The notes under the pieces were generated by a model that saw nothing but the letters and a program-made list of their open reading frames with translations, was not told the origin of the DNA and did not search any database. Below, one piece after another: positions 52,863-60,931 of a stretch of DNA of 64,000 nt. The translations under genes and the position numbers were made by a program. Source of the DNA: Rhodococcus rhodochrous (GTDB taxonomy: Bacteria > Actinomycetota > Actinomycetes > Mycobacteriales > Mycobacteriaceae); contig NZ_CP027557.1 of NCBI RefSeq assembly GCF_014854695.1, positions 4,938,891 through 5,002,890 of the forward strand, read 5' to 3'. Positions within the stretch are counted from its first letter, which is position 1. Every line of letters starts with the position of its first letter.

Positions 52863-53859
52863 TTCCGTACGCGCCCGGGCCGTCCCGGCCGGCAAGGGTG
52901 AGCGCCGTCGCCTGTCGCCGGGAGTGCGTCTGGCCATCGTCGCCGTGATCGCCGCCGTAGCGGTCGCCTGCTATCTGTTCCTGTTCATCCGCGGCTCGTT
53001 CGACTTCACCTTCCCGCGCCGGCTCACCGTCCTGGGAGCCATGCTGGTCGCGGCGTTCGCGCACGGCATGGGGACCGTCGTGTTCCACACGGTCACCGAC
53101 AACCGCATCCTCACGCCGTCCATCATCGGGTTCGATTCCCTGTACACGCTGATGCAGACGCTGACGGTCTTCTTCTTCGGAGCCACCGCGATCGCGACAT
53201 CCGAAGGCATCCCGAAGCTCGTCCTCCAGACCGCGCTCATGGTGGCGCTGGCGACCCTGCTCTACCGCTGGTTGTTCTCCGGTCGTTTCGGCAGCCTGTT
53301 CCTGATGCTGCTCGTCGGCGTCGTGCTCGGAATGGCGTTCGACAGTCTCTCGACGTTCATCCAGAGAGTGCTCTCCCCCACCGAGTACGACATGCTCTCG
53401 GTCGAGCTGATGGGCCGCCTGTCGTCCGTACCCGGCGACTATCTGCCCCTCGCGTTCGGCATCTGCATCGTCGTCGGGGTGATCCTGTGGCGCCGTCGCC
53501 ACCGTCTCGATGCGCTACTGCTCGGCCGTGACACCGCGACCAACATCGGTGTCGCCTACAAGCGCGAGTTGACGCTGATGCTCGTCCTCATCGCGCTGCT
53601 CGTGGCGTTCGCGACCGCACTCGCCGGACCTATGACCTTCTTCGGCTTCCTCGTCGCCACCCTCGCCTATCAGATCGCCGGTTCGTACAAGCACCAGTAC
53701 GTCATGCCCATGGCGTTCCTGCTCGGCGTGATCACCCTCGCCTTCGGCCAGTTCTTCATGCAGCACATCTTCTACGCGGGCGGATTCCTGACTGTGATCA
53801 TCGAATTCGTCGGCGGCATCCTGTTCCTGTTCATGCTCCTGAGAAAGGGAACGCTGTGA
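52849..53859 (+). CDS. FecCD-family iron-siderophore permease 2
   Basis: This 336-residue permease has about 9 membrane helices after a basic N-terminus. It has 'HTVTDNRILTPSIIGFDSLYTLMQ' near residue 83 and 'GPMTFFGFLVATLAYQIAGSYKHQY' near 260, resembling CeuC/VctG-type subunits. A late His-rich segment, 'MQHIFYAGGF', precedes the last helix. It overlaps permease 1 and the ATPase by 14 and 4 bases. Heterodimer with permease 1 is expected. Confidence 0.9.
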   Translation: MSVLDSVRARAVPAGKGERRRLSPGVRLAIVAVIAAVAVACYLFLFIRGSFDFTFPRRLTVLGAMLVAAFAHGMGTVVFHTVTDNRILTPSIIGFDSLYTLMQTLTVFFFGATAIATSEGIPKLVLQTALMVALATLLYRWLFSGRFGSLFLMLLVGVVLGMAFDSLSTFIQRVLSPTEYDMLSVELMGRLSSVPGDYLPLAFGICIVVGVILWRRRHRLDALLLGRDTATNIGVAYKRELTLMLVLIALLVAFATALAGPMTFFGFLVATLAYQIAGSYKHQYVMPMAFLLGVITLAFGQFFMQHIFYAGGFLTVIIEFVGGILFLFMLLRKGTL

Positions 53860-54614
53860 TCGAGTTCCACGACGTCTCGATGTCGTACCAGGACAAGCGG
53901 GTCCTCGGACCCGTCTCCGGCACGATCCGCGAGGGCGGCATCACCTCCCTGATCGGACCGAACGGTGCCGGCAAGTCGACGCTCATGACGATCATCGGCC
54001 GACTGCTGCAACCCACCGGCGGCACCGTCACCGTCGGCGGACTCGACGTTCGGTCCACGAAGACACAGGAACTGGCCAAGCACCTGTCGATCCTGCGGCA
54101 GGAGAACCACATCACCGCACGCCTGACGGTCCGCGAACTGGTCGGCTTCGGTCGATTCCCGCACTGTCAGGGCAGACTCACCGCGGAAGACGTGCGGCAC
54201 GTCGACGAGGCGATGGAATTCCTCAACCTCACCGACCTCGCAGACCGCTTCCTCGATCAGCTCTCCGGCGGCCAGCGGCAGCGCACCTTCGTGGCGATGG
54301 TGCTGGCACAGGACACCAAGTACGTGCTGCTCGACGAGCCGCTCAACAACCTCGACATGAAGCACGCCGTGCTGATGATGCGTCAACTGCGGCGGGCGGC
54401 GGACGAACTGGGCAAGACGATCGTGCTCGTCATCCACGACGTGAACATCGCCGCCGCGTACTCCGATCACATCATCGCGTTGCGCGACGGCCTGATCGTC
54501 ACCAGCGGAACGTCCGACGAGATCATGCGGGACGAGATCCTCACCGACGTGTTCGATACCCCCGTGACCGTCCACGCGATCAACGGGCAACCTACCGCGG
54601 TCTACGCGCGCTGA
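53856..54614 (+). CDS. Iron-siderophore ABC transporter ATPase
   Basis: This 252-residue ATPase has the Walker A 'LIGPNGAGKSTL' near residue 35, Q-loop 'LRQENHITARLTV' near 85, signature 'LDQLSGGQRQR' near 135, Walker B 'YVLLDEPLNNLDMKH' near 155 and H-loop 'VIHDVN' near 185. It has the CeuD/FecE pattern. It overlaps permease 2 by ATGA-type spacing. Its terminator is a small hairpin immediately after the stop. Confidence 0.92.
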   Translation: MIEFHDVSMSYQDKRVLGPVSGTIREGGITSLIGPNGAGKSTLMTIIGRLLQPTGGTVTVGGLDVRSTKTQELAKHLSILRQENHITARLTVRELVGFGRFPHCQGRLTAEDVRHVDEAMEFLNLTDLADRFLDQLSGGQRQRTFVAMVLAQDTKYVLLDEPLNNLDMKHAVLMMRQLRRAADELGKTIVLVIHDVNIAAAYSDHIIALRDGLIVTSGTSDEIMRDEILTDVFDTPVTVHAINGQPTAVYAR

Positions 54615-54630
54615 GCGGAACTCCGCTCAG
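54611..54630. terminator. Short hairpin between siderophore ATPase and rnhA
   Basis: CTGAGCGGA (54611-54619) pairs with TCCGCTCAG (54622-54630), with a tight loop. It overlaps the ends of the two convergent genes. Weak as a terminator but well placed. Confidence 0.4.
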
Positions 54631-55157
54631 AACAAGGTCAATTCGGCGTCGTCGGCGCGCTTCGGCGGCTTGTGCGCGACCACAGGCGTACTGGGCACCT
54701 CGATCGGTCCGGGCTTCGCCGCGATCTCGCGGGCGGCCTGGCCGGCGAGCGTGTCGGCCATCTCGTTGAAGTGGTTGCCGACGTGGCCGCGCACCCAGCG
54801 GAACCGCACCGGCCCGGTGCGGTCGGTGAGCTCGCGGTCGATGGCGCGCACGAGTTCGAGGTTCTTCACCGGCGCGCCGGTGGCCGTCTTCCAGCCCTTG
54901 CGCTTCCATCCGGGCAGCCACTCGGAGGCGCACTTGATCGCGTACTGCGAATCGGATTCGATGATCATCGGCTCGGCGCCGGGATGCGCCCGCAGTGCCT
55001 CGAGCACCGCCCGGAGCTCAGCGATCTGGTTCGTGCCCGAACGCTCACCGCCCGACGCGCTGGGCCCCTCGTGATTGACCCACGCCCACCCGATGGCGCC
55101 ACCGGGATTGCGAAGGCAGGATCCGTCGGTGCTCACGATGATCATGCGCCCGACCAT
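54627..55157 (-). CDS. rnhA: Ribonuclease HI
   Basis: This 176-residue protein has the RNase H acidic set: D11 in 'VSTDGSC', E47 in 'QIAELRAV', D69 in 'IIESDSQYA' and the later Asp in 'HFNEMADTLAG' with His in 'GHVGNH'. It cleaves the RNA strand of RNA-DNA hybrids. The C-terminal tail of about 25 residues ('VVAHKPPKRADDAELTLF') is an unassigned extension. The ATG at 55155-55157 follows GGAGG; the ATG four codons inside is an alternative. Confidence 0.9.
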   Translation of the reverse strand: MVGRMIIVSTDGSCLRNPGGAIGWAWVNHEGPSASGGERSGTNQIAELRAVLEALRAHPGAEPMIIESDSQYAIKCASEWLPGWKRKGWKTATGAPVKNLELVRAIDRELTDRTGPVRFRWVRGHVGNHFNEMADTLAGQAAREIAAKPGPIEVPSTPVVAHKPPKRADDAELTLF

Positions 55158-55177
55158 AGCCGCACCCTCCGACACCA

Positions 55178-55231
55178 CGAAAGTCGGCTCCAGCGCACGG
55201 AGTCGCGAAAGTCGGCTCCAGCGCACAGAGT
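55178..55231 (+). repeat. Two-copy tandem repeat in the rnhA/alkA divergent gap
   Basis: Two 26-base copies (55178-55203 and 55206-55231) of a unit starting CGAAAGTCGGCTCC differ at one position, with a period of 28 bases. They lie between divergent rnhA and the DNA glycosylase gene, over both promoters. May be a binding site pair, a slippage product or part of a dispersed intergenic repeat. Confidence 0.7.
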
Positions 55232-55242
55232 ACGGTAGAGCG

Positions 55243-56205
55243 GTGACCGTGTCCGACGAGCGAGGCCGTCGCATCGCGAGCGTGGCGGACGAAGCACCCC
55301 TCGACATCCGCGGGCGCGTGCCGTGGCCCGTCGACGTGGTGCGCACCCTGCGCCCGCTGCAGCGCGGGCCGTGGGATCCGTGCCACCGCGTCGTCGCAGG
55401 CGCCGTCTGGCGCACCTCCCGGATGGACACCGGTGCCGTGACGTATCGGCTCACCCAGGACGGTCCGCACGGCGCGCGGTGCCTGGCGTGGGGTCCGGGT
55501 GCATCCGAGCTGGTCGAGCGGCTGCCGGCTCTGCTCGGCGCCGACGACGACCCGTCCGGCTTTCTTCCCGAGCATCCCCTGCTCGTCGAGGCGCATCGAC
55601 GCATGCCCGCCCTGCGCATCACCCGCACCGGCCGGGTGCTCGAATCCCTGGTGCCGGCCGTCCTCGAACAGCGGGTGCACGGGGTGGCGGCGTTCGCGTC
55701 CTGGCGTCGTCTCGTCACGTGGTTCGGCGATCCGGCACCCGGTCCGGCCCCGGAGGGCATGCGCGTGCCGCCGTCCGCAGCGACCTGGCGGACCGTACCG
55801 TCCTGGGAGTTCCATCGAGCGAACGTCGACCCCGGCCGGGCACGCACCGTGGTGCGGTGCGCGCAGGTCGCCGACTCGCTCGAACGGCTCGTCCACGAAC
55901 CACCCGCCGACGCCCGACGGAAACTACGGGTCGTTCCGGGAGTGGGCGTGTGGACGGCCGCGGAGGTCGCCCAGCGCGCGTTCGGCGACACCGATGCGCT
56001 CTCCGTCGGCGACTACCACCTCGCGAAGGTGGTCGGATGGGCACTGCTCGGCCGCCCCCTCGACGATCCCGGCATGATCGAGTATCTCGAACCCGTACGC
56101 CCGCAGCGTTATCGGGCAGTGCGACTGATCGTGGAGTCCGGTGGGTACGCGCGGGTTCCGAAGCGCGGGCCTCGCACCCCGATCACCGACCATCGTCGGC
56201 GGTGA
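55243..56205 (+). CDS. AlkA-like DNA glycosylase (HhH-GPD)
   Basis: This ~320-residue protein has a C-terminal helix-hairpin-helix-GPD region: 'KLRVVPGVGVWTAAEVAQRAFG' with catalytic Asp in 'DALSVGDYHLAK' near residue 260. The preceding 'LVPAVLEQRVHG' segment matches AlkA-type 3-methyladenine glycosylases. The N-terminal domain is divergent. The GTG at 55243 is chosen (GTGACCGTG); the upstream frame overlaps rnhA's promoter. It removes alkylated bases from DNA. Divergent from rnhA. Confidence 0.85.
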   Translation: MTVSDERGRRIASVADEAPLDIRGRVPWPVDVVRTLRPLQRGPWDPCHRVVAGAVWRTSRMDTGAVTYRLTQDGPHGARCLAWGPGASELVERLPALLGADDDPSGFLPEHPLLVEAHRRMPALRITRTGRVLESLVPAVLEQRVHGVAAFASWRRLVTWFGDPAPGPAPEGMRVPPSAATWRTVPSWEFHRANVDPGRARTVVRCAQVADSLERLVHEPPADARRKLRVVPGVGVWTAAEVAQRAFGDTDALSVGDYHLAKVVGWALLGRPLDDPGMIEYLEPVRPQRYRAVRLIVESGGYARVPKRGPRTPITDHRRR

Positions 56206-56248
56206 CGGGGTCTCGATCCGGCGCGCCCGTCCTCGTAGACTCGGTCAC

Positions 56249-56728
56249 ATGTCCGCCACCCACGACGCGGCCGGCCCCGGTCGGCTCGGACACCTCCCGA
56301 GTTATCTGATGACCCAGGCGGCGCGACACGTGCATCGCGTCGTGTTCGACCGCCTCGATTCCGCCGATGCCCGAGGCCACCACTACCGGATCCTGGCCGC
56401 CCTCGAGGAATACGGACCGTCCAGTCAGATCGACCTCGCCCGTCGCTGCGGGCTCGATCGCAGCGACGTCGCCTCCTCCGTCGACGCACTCGTCGACCGG
56501 CGTTTCGTCGAGCGAGCACCCGACCCGACCGATCGGCGACGCAACATCATCACCCTCCCCCAGCGCGGGCGCCGGCGACTGTTCGATCTCGACCGGATGC
56601 TCACCGCGGCGCAGGACGAGGCGTTCGCTCCCCTCGACGCGGCCGAACGAGCACAGCTCACTGCCATGCTGACGAGGATTGTCGAGTATCACACCAGGCC
56701 TGCGCCGATGTCCGCGCAGCAGCCGTAG
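56249..56728 (+). CDS. MarR-family transcriptional regulator
   Basis: This ~159-residue protein has a MarR winged helix: 'HYRILAALEEYGPSSQIDLARRCGLDRSDVASSVDALVDRRFVERAPDPTDRRRN' region, about 45-100, with the 'DPTDRR' wing. The ATG at 56249 has no clear ribosome site; a leaderless transcript is possible. The target is unknown, but the adjacent thioesterase and glycosylase genes are candidates. Confidence 0.85.
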   Translation: MSATHDAAGPGRLGHLPSYLMTQAARHVHRVVFDRLDSADARGHHYRILAALEEYGPSSQIDLARRCGLDRSDVASSVDALVDRRFVERAPDPTDRRRNIITLPQRGRRRLFDLDRMLTAAQDEAFAPLDAAERAQLTAMLTRIVEYHTRPAPMSAQQP

Positions 56729-56791
56729 GCTTGTAGAGGTGCATCCGGCGGAGATCCCGCCGCGAGCACGATCTACGAAAGGACCTTCGGC

Positions 56792-57301
56792 GTGCAGGCC
56801 AAACCTTGCCGAGAATCACGAGTCGTCAAGACCAGCAGGGTGTTTCCCAACGACGTCAACGACCACAACACGTTGTTCGGCGGGAAGTTGATGAGCGACA
56901 TCGACATGACCGCGTCGATCTCGGCGACCCGTCACAGTCGGGCCTCGGTTGTGACGGCGTCGACCGACTCCGTGGCCTTCCTCGAGCCCGTCCGCCCGTC
57001 CGATTCGGTGTGCCTCGAATCGTTCGTGACCTGGACCGGATGCAGCTCCATGGAGGTCTTCGTCAAGGTCACCGCCGAGGATCTGCGCAGCGGTGAGCGA
57101 CGCATCGCCGCGACCGCCTTCCTCACCTTCGTCGCGGTCGACGACGGTGGTCGACCCATGCAGGTCCCGCCGGTGCTGCCCGAGTCCGACGAGGAGCGCA
57201 AGCTCAACGAGTCCGGTGACGAGCGGGCGGAACACCGCCGCATGCACCGCGCGCAGAGCCAGGAGATGGCGAAGTACCTCACCACGAGTCGCCCGTGGTG
57301 A
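56792..57301 (+). CDS. Acyl-CoA thioesterase, hotdog (YciA/BFIT type)
   Basis: This 169-residue protein has the hotdog pattern of acyl-CoA hydrolases of the BFIT/YciA group: 'FPNDVNDHNTLFGGKLMSDID' with the Asn-His-Asn-Thr-Leu-Phe-Gly-Gly-Lys/Asp catalytic motif near residue 22-38, and 'ASVVTASTDSVAFLEPVRPSD'. The GTG at 56792 is preceded by AAAGGACC. It hydrolyses acyl-CoA. It follows MarR by 63 bases on the same strand. Confidence 0.9.
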   Translation: MQAKPCRESRVVKTSRVFPNDVNDHNTLFGGKLMSDIDMTASISATRHSRASVVTASTDSVAFLEPVRPSDSVCLESFVTWTGCSSMEVFVKVTAEDLRSGERRIAATAFLTFVAVDDGGRPMQVPPVLPESDEERKLNESGDERAEHRRMHRAQSQEMAKYLTTSRPW

Positions 57302-57371
57302 AGTAGGTCCGCACGCACCCGCCGTCGAGTCGTGATCAACCGGCAGTGCGCGAAAAGCGCTCTGCAGGACA

Positions 57372-57775
57372 TCATTCGGATTGACTGCTGCCGAAGGACG
57401 GCGATTGCTGTACGGGTACGGCGGGTGTCTCAGCGGGAACTGTGATGACTGTGGCTCCCTGCTCGATCGCGAAGGACGTGAGCGGGAACAGCGCGAGGAT
57501 TTCTTCGATACCGGGATAGTCCGAGGCCCACATCGCGGTGGAATCGGCGTTGCCGCACGATGCCAACGCGACGTACGAGCCCGCGGGTACGTCCGCAATG
57601 ACCTGCGTGCTGGTTCCCGGCGCTACCGGCCCCTGCTCGTAGAGGGACTGTCCAGCTCCGACGACCTCCCAGACCGGAGGCAGCACCCCTCCGCTGCTCC
57701 TGCTATTCCTGGGATCACTACAGCCGCAGGGACAACAACGGTGGTGATCACTGCAACACGGGCGCGATGTCGCAT
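57372..57775 (-). pseudogene. Small secreted protein gene with apparent one-base frameshift
   Basis: An ATG at 57773-57775 with AAGGA six bases upstream begins a signal peptide (RHRAR n-region, hydrophobic stretch, AGAAEG-type end). In that frame translation then runs into a stop after about 50 residues. A different frame from 57686 gives a 104-residue protein ('LPPVWEVVGAGQSLYEQG', ending 'QQSPSFGSSQSE'). Adding one base in the run of four G's at about 57686-57691 joins both into a 133-residue secreted protein. A one-base deletion, true or from sequencing, is the simplest explanation. The function is unknown. Confidence 0.7.
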
Positions 57776-57973
57776 CGGATGTCCTTACTGTCGCCAGATA
57801 ACGGAAGTCATGTGATCTTGACGCACCCCCGGTTTCTGCGGGCGGATTTCACCGAAAGCGATCCCCGCTGAAGAAGTTCTATTCGACGAATACGTCTGCC
57901 GGATGCGTGAAATGTCGGCGAGCGATGCGGAGTTGTGGAAATATCTCGACCACTCGACGCGAAGGGGGATCGC

Positions 57974-58699
57974 GTGTTCGACATCGAGCTTTCGGCAGGA
58001 ACGATCGAGTACGAGGACACCGGCAGCGACGGACCGGTTCTCGTGTTCATCCACGGTCTACTGATGGACGGAACCGGGTGGCGGCACGTCGTCGAACAAC
58101 TCCGCGGCACCTACCGCTGCATCCTGCCGACCTGGCCTCTCGGCTCGCACCGCATACCGATGCGTCCGGAGGCAGACCTCACCCTCGTCGGCATGGGACA
58201 TCTCATCGGCGAGTTCCTCGACGCCCTCGGCCTGCGTGACGTCACGTTGATCCAGAACGATTGGGGCGGCGCCCAGGTCTTCCTCGCCGTGTCGAATCCC
58301 GAACGGGTCTCGCGACTGGTGCTCACCGCGTGCGAGGCATTCGACAACTACCCGCCCGGCCCGGTGAAACTGCTCCTGCCACTGGTCAAGATTCCCGGCG
58401 GGGTGCGCCTGCTCATGGCGGTGCTCGCCACGAAATTCGGGCGACGAGGACCCGGCACCTGGGGATGGATGAGCAAACGTCCGGTACCCGGACCTGTCAT
58501 GGATGCCTGGTTCCGCCCGGCCACCGTCGACCGGAACATCCGGCGTGATCTGGCAAAGTACGCACTCTCGGCTCCGCCCAAGCAACAACTGCTCGAGATT
58601 GCTGCGAAGGCGGCGCAGTTCTCCGGACCGGTGCTGGTCGTATGGGCCACCGAGGATCGCATGATGCCCCGCGATCACGGACGAAGTCCATCGGGCTAG
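57974..58699 (+). CDS. Alpha/beta hydrolase, C-terminally truncated
   Basis: This ~241-residue protein has 'VLVFIHGLLMDGTGW' (oxyanion, near residue 23) and the nucleophile elbow 'LIQNDWGGAQV' near 97. The elbow has Asp as nucleophile, as in haloalkane dehalogenases and epoxide hydrolases. After 'VVWATEDRMMPRDHGR' near 230, where a complete protein would carry about 40 more residues with the catalytic His, it ends abruptly. The GTG at 57974 has AAGGGGGA upstream. It overlaps the convergent CitE-type gene by 4 bases. Probably inactive or the result of a recombination breakpoint. Confidence 0.75.
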   Translation: MFDIELSAGTIEYEDTGSDGPVLVFIHGLLMDGTGWRHVVEQLRGTYRCILPTWPLGSHRIPMRPEADLTLVGMGHLIGEFLDALGLRDVTLIQNDWGGAQVFLAVSNPERVSRLVLTACEAFDNYPPGPVKLLLPLVKIPGGVRLLMAVLATKFGRRGPGTWGWMSKRPVPGPVMDAWFRPATVDRNIRRDLAKYALSAPPKQQLLEIAAKAAQFSGPVLVVWATEDRMMPRDHGRSPSG

Positions 58700-59484
58700 C
58701 GACACATACGCAGGATCCCTCTCGCTCGTTCGGCGACAGGAAGATCGACGAACTCGCCTCCCGGCAACCTCACCGCAGCACCACCGGACTCATCGAATGC
58801 ATCAAGCACCATTCTCGCCCATTCGATTTCATGATGGCGAGGGGCGAAGGCGGCGTGAATTGCTGTCAATTGCGTGGGGTGTACCGCCGATTTCCCGAAG
58901 AATCCGAGTTCTCGACTCCTGCCGGCTTCGCGAGTGAGGCCGTCGATATTGTCGATGTGGGGGTAGACGCTATCGATGGGCGGGGCGATACCAGCGGCTC
59001 GGGCGGCTACGACGAGGTGCGACCGTACATACTGCAACGGAATGTCCCCGGATCCGGTTCCGAGATCCTTTCGCAGGTCGATGCCTCCGAGCGCAAGGTG
59101 TGTGACGGCGGGATGATCGGCGATCGCGAAGGCGTTGACGACTCCTCGGGCGCTTTCGATGGCACAGATCAGCGGCTTTTCCGGCGCCCGGGTCGCCACC
59201 CAGTCGATCTCGTCTGTCGACTCGACTTTGGGTATGCGGATGCCGTACGCGACCTCGGCGACGGCTTCGAGGTCGGCGATCGCGAGATCCGTTCCGGCGG
59301 GATTGATGCGCACCCACGCCGCGTGATGAGGGAGGGCAGCGGCGACCTGTTTGCGCGCCAGTGCTTTTGCGGTAGGAGGGACGGCATCTTCGAGATCGAG
59401 GATGACGGCATCTGCACCGGCGCGGAACACCTTCTGCAGGAGCTTCTCATTGTGGCCGGGAGCGAACAGATAACTGCGGTCCAT
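58696..59484 (-). CDS. CitE-type (HpcH/HpaI-family) acyl-CoA lyase
   Basis: This 262-residue TIM-barrel lyase has 'LFAPGHNEKLLQK' near residue 6, the metal-binding 'ILDLEDAVPP' near 28, 'WVRINP' near 57, 'IESARGVVNAFAIA' near 110 and 'LALGGIDLRKDLG' near 130 with a Mg-binding Asp. Enzymes of this family cleave citramalyl-CoA, malyl-CoA or related 3-hydroxyacyl-CoA. The ATG overlaps the CaiB-type stop (TGATG), so CoA transfer followed by lyase cleavage is likely. Confidence 0.88.
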   Translation of the reverse strand: MDRSYLFAPGHNEKLLQKVFRAGADAVILDLEDAVPPTAKALARKQVAAALPHHAAWVRINPAGTDLAIADLEAVAEVAYGIRIPKVESTDEIDWVATRAPEKPLICAIESARGVVNAFAIADHPAVTHLALGGIDLRKDLGTGSGDIPLQYVRSHLVVAARAAGIAPPIDSVYPHIDNIDGLTREAGRSRELGFFGKSAVHPTQLTAIHAAFAPRHHEIEWARMVLDAFDESGGAAVRLPGGEFVDLPVAERARGILRMCR

Positions 59485-60764
59485 CAGATGACCCCTTTCT
59501 CGGTCAGGGCGGCCAGTCGGTCGGGAGTGAGACCGAGGGCCGCTCGGTAGAACTGCTCGTTGTCCTGGCCGAGACGCCGGCCGGTGAACCTGATCCGGCC
59601 GGGCGTCCCGAGCATGCGCAGCATGAGGTTCTGCATCTTGATGGGACCGAGGTCTTCGTCCTCGACAGTGGTGATGGACTCACGGGTGATCACGTGTGGG
59701 TCGTTCATCAGTTGAGCGACATCGTAGATGGGTGCGATAGCGGCGCCGACGCGCTCGAATTCGGCTACAACTTCCTCGAACGGGCGCGCAGCAATCCATT
59801 TCGCGACTGCGTCGTCGAGAAGATCTCCGTGGCGGCTGCGTTCACCGGCGGAGGTGAACCAGGCTTCCTCCACGATGTCGGCGCGTCCCACCAGGCGCAT
59901 GACTCGTTCTGCCACCGAGGTCGCGCTGGCAGAGATCGCGACCCATCGGTTGTCCAGGGTGAGGTACGTGTTGCGGGGCGCGTTGTTGGGAGATCTGTTG
60001 CCGTTGCGGCCGGCAATGGTTCCCAGTTGGTCGTAGGCGGTGGGACCGGGTCCGAGGATCCCGAGTAGAGGCTCGAGAAGCGAGAGGTCGATGACCTGTC
60101 CTTTTCCCTCAGCGCCCTGTGCGCGTCGATGCCACAGGGCCGTGACCACGCCGAACGCGCCGGAGAGGCCCGCAACGCCGTCGGCGAGCCCGAACGGCGG
60201 CAGTGTCGGGGGGCCGTCCTCCGGTCCGGTCTGGTGGGCGAATCCACTCATCGCTTCGGCGAGGGTACCGAACGCGCGACGTTCGGAATACGGACCGCAC
60301 TGTCCGAAGCCTGTGACTCGCAGCATGATCAAACTCGGGTTGATCGTGTGCAGGCGTTCGGGACCCAAACCCCACTTCTCGAGAACACCGGGACGGAAGT
60401 TCTCCACCAGAACGTCTGCGTCGACTACGAGGTCACGAAAGATCTCTTGTCCCTCGCTCGTGCCGAGATTCAACGTGAGGCAGGTCTTGTTGCGTGAGAT
60501 GACCTTCCACCACAAGCCGTGCCCGTTCTTCTGGGCGCCGTGGGTGCGGGCCGGATCACCCGTGGGGTGTTCGATCTTGATGACTTCCGCGCCGTAGTCG
60601 CCGAGGAGCATGGCAGCGATCGGAGCGGCATAGACGGTGCTGATGTCGAGTACCCGGATACCGTCCAACGGACCACGCGACGGGTTCGGCGCAGGGTCGG
60701 GTTCGGCAGGAGGGAGACTCGGAGGAAGCTCGTCCGGTTCACGAGCAGCTGGATCAATGTTCAT
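59484..60764 (-). CDS. CaiB/BaiF-type (family III) CoA transferase 2
   Basis: This 426-residue CoA transferase has 'GIRVLDISTVYAAPIAAMLLGDYGAEVIKIEHPTGDPAR' pattern over residues 34-72 and 'VISRNKTCLTLNLGT' near 90, plus 'VLVENFRPGVLEKWGLG' near 115. A Pro-rich N-terminal extension of about 30 residues precedes the fold. The ATG at 60762-60764 has GAGGA upstream. It likely loads CoA onto a dicarboxylate. It is coupled to the lyase and divergent from LysR. Confidence 0.9.
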   Translation of the reverse strand: MNIDPAAREPDELPPSLPPAEPDPAPNPSRGPLDGIRVLDISTVYAAPIAAMLLGDYGAEVIKIEHPTGDPARTHGAQKNGHGLWWKVISRNKTCLTLNLGTSEGQEIFRDLVVDADVLVENFRPGVLEKWGLGPERLHTINPSLIMLRVTGFGQCGPYSERRAFGTLAEAMSGFAHQTGPEDGPPTLPPFGLADGVAGLSGAFGVVTALWHRRAQGAEGKGQVIDLSLLEPLLGILGPGPTAYDQLGTIAGRNGNRSPNNAPRNTYLTLDNRWVAISASATSVAERVMRLVGRADIVEEAWFTSAGERSRHGDLLDDAVAKWIAARPFEEVVAEFERVGAAIAPIYDVAQLMNDPHVITRESITTVEDEDLGPIKMQNLMLRMLGTPGRIRFTGRRLGQDNEQFYRAALGLTPDRLAALTEKGVI

Positions 60765-60866
60765 GGGTTGTCCTCGACATCGGGTCCGTGCAGGAAGGAA
60801 CTGCGGCAGGAGTGCCAGGCGGATTGCGACGGAAGCAGTGGATGTTGTCCTCAATCTGTCACCGTC

Positions 60867-60885
60867 GAGATTGAAGTACAATCTC
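60867..60885. promoter_or_regulatory. LysR-type operator candidate
   Basis: GAGATTG-AAGTA-CAATCTC is a palindrome with perfect 7-base arms and fits the T-N11-A rule. It lies in the 167-base gap between the divergent CaiB-type and LysR genes. Autoregulation and control of the divergent operon are expected. Confidence 0.65.
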
Positions 60886-60931
60886 AATCATCTGGATGCC
60901 CCTTCAATTTCTCTAAAGGATGTGTTGCGGC

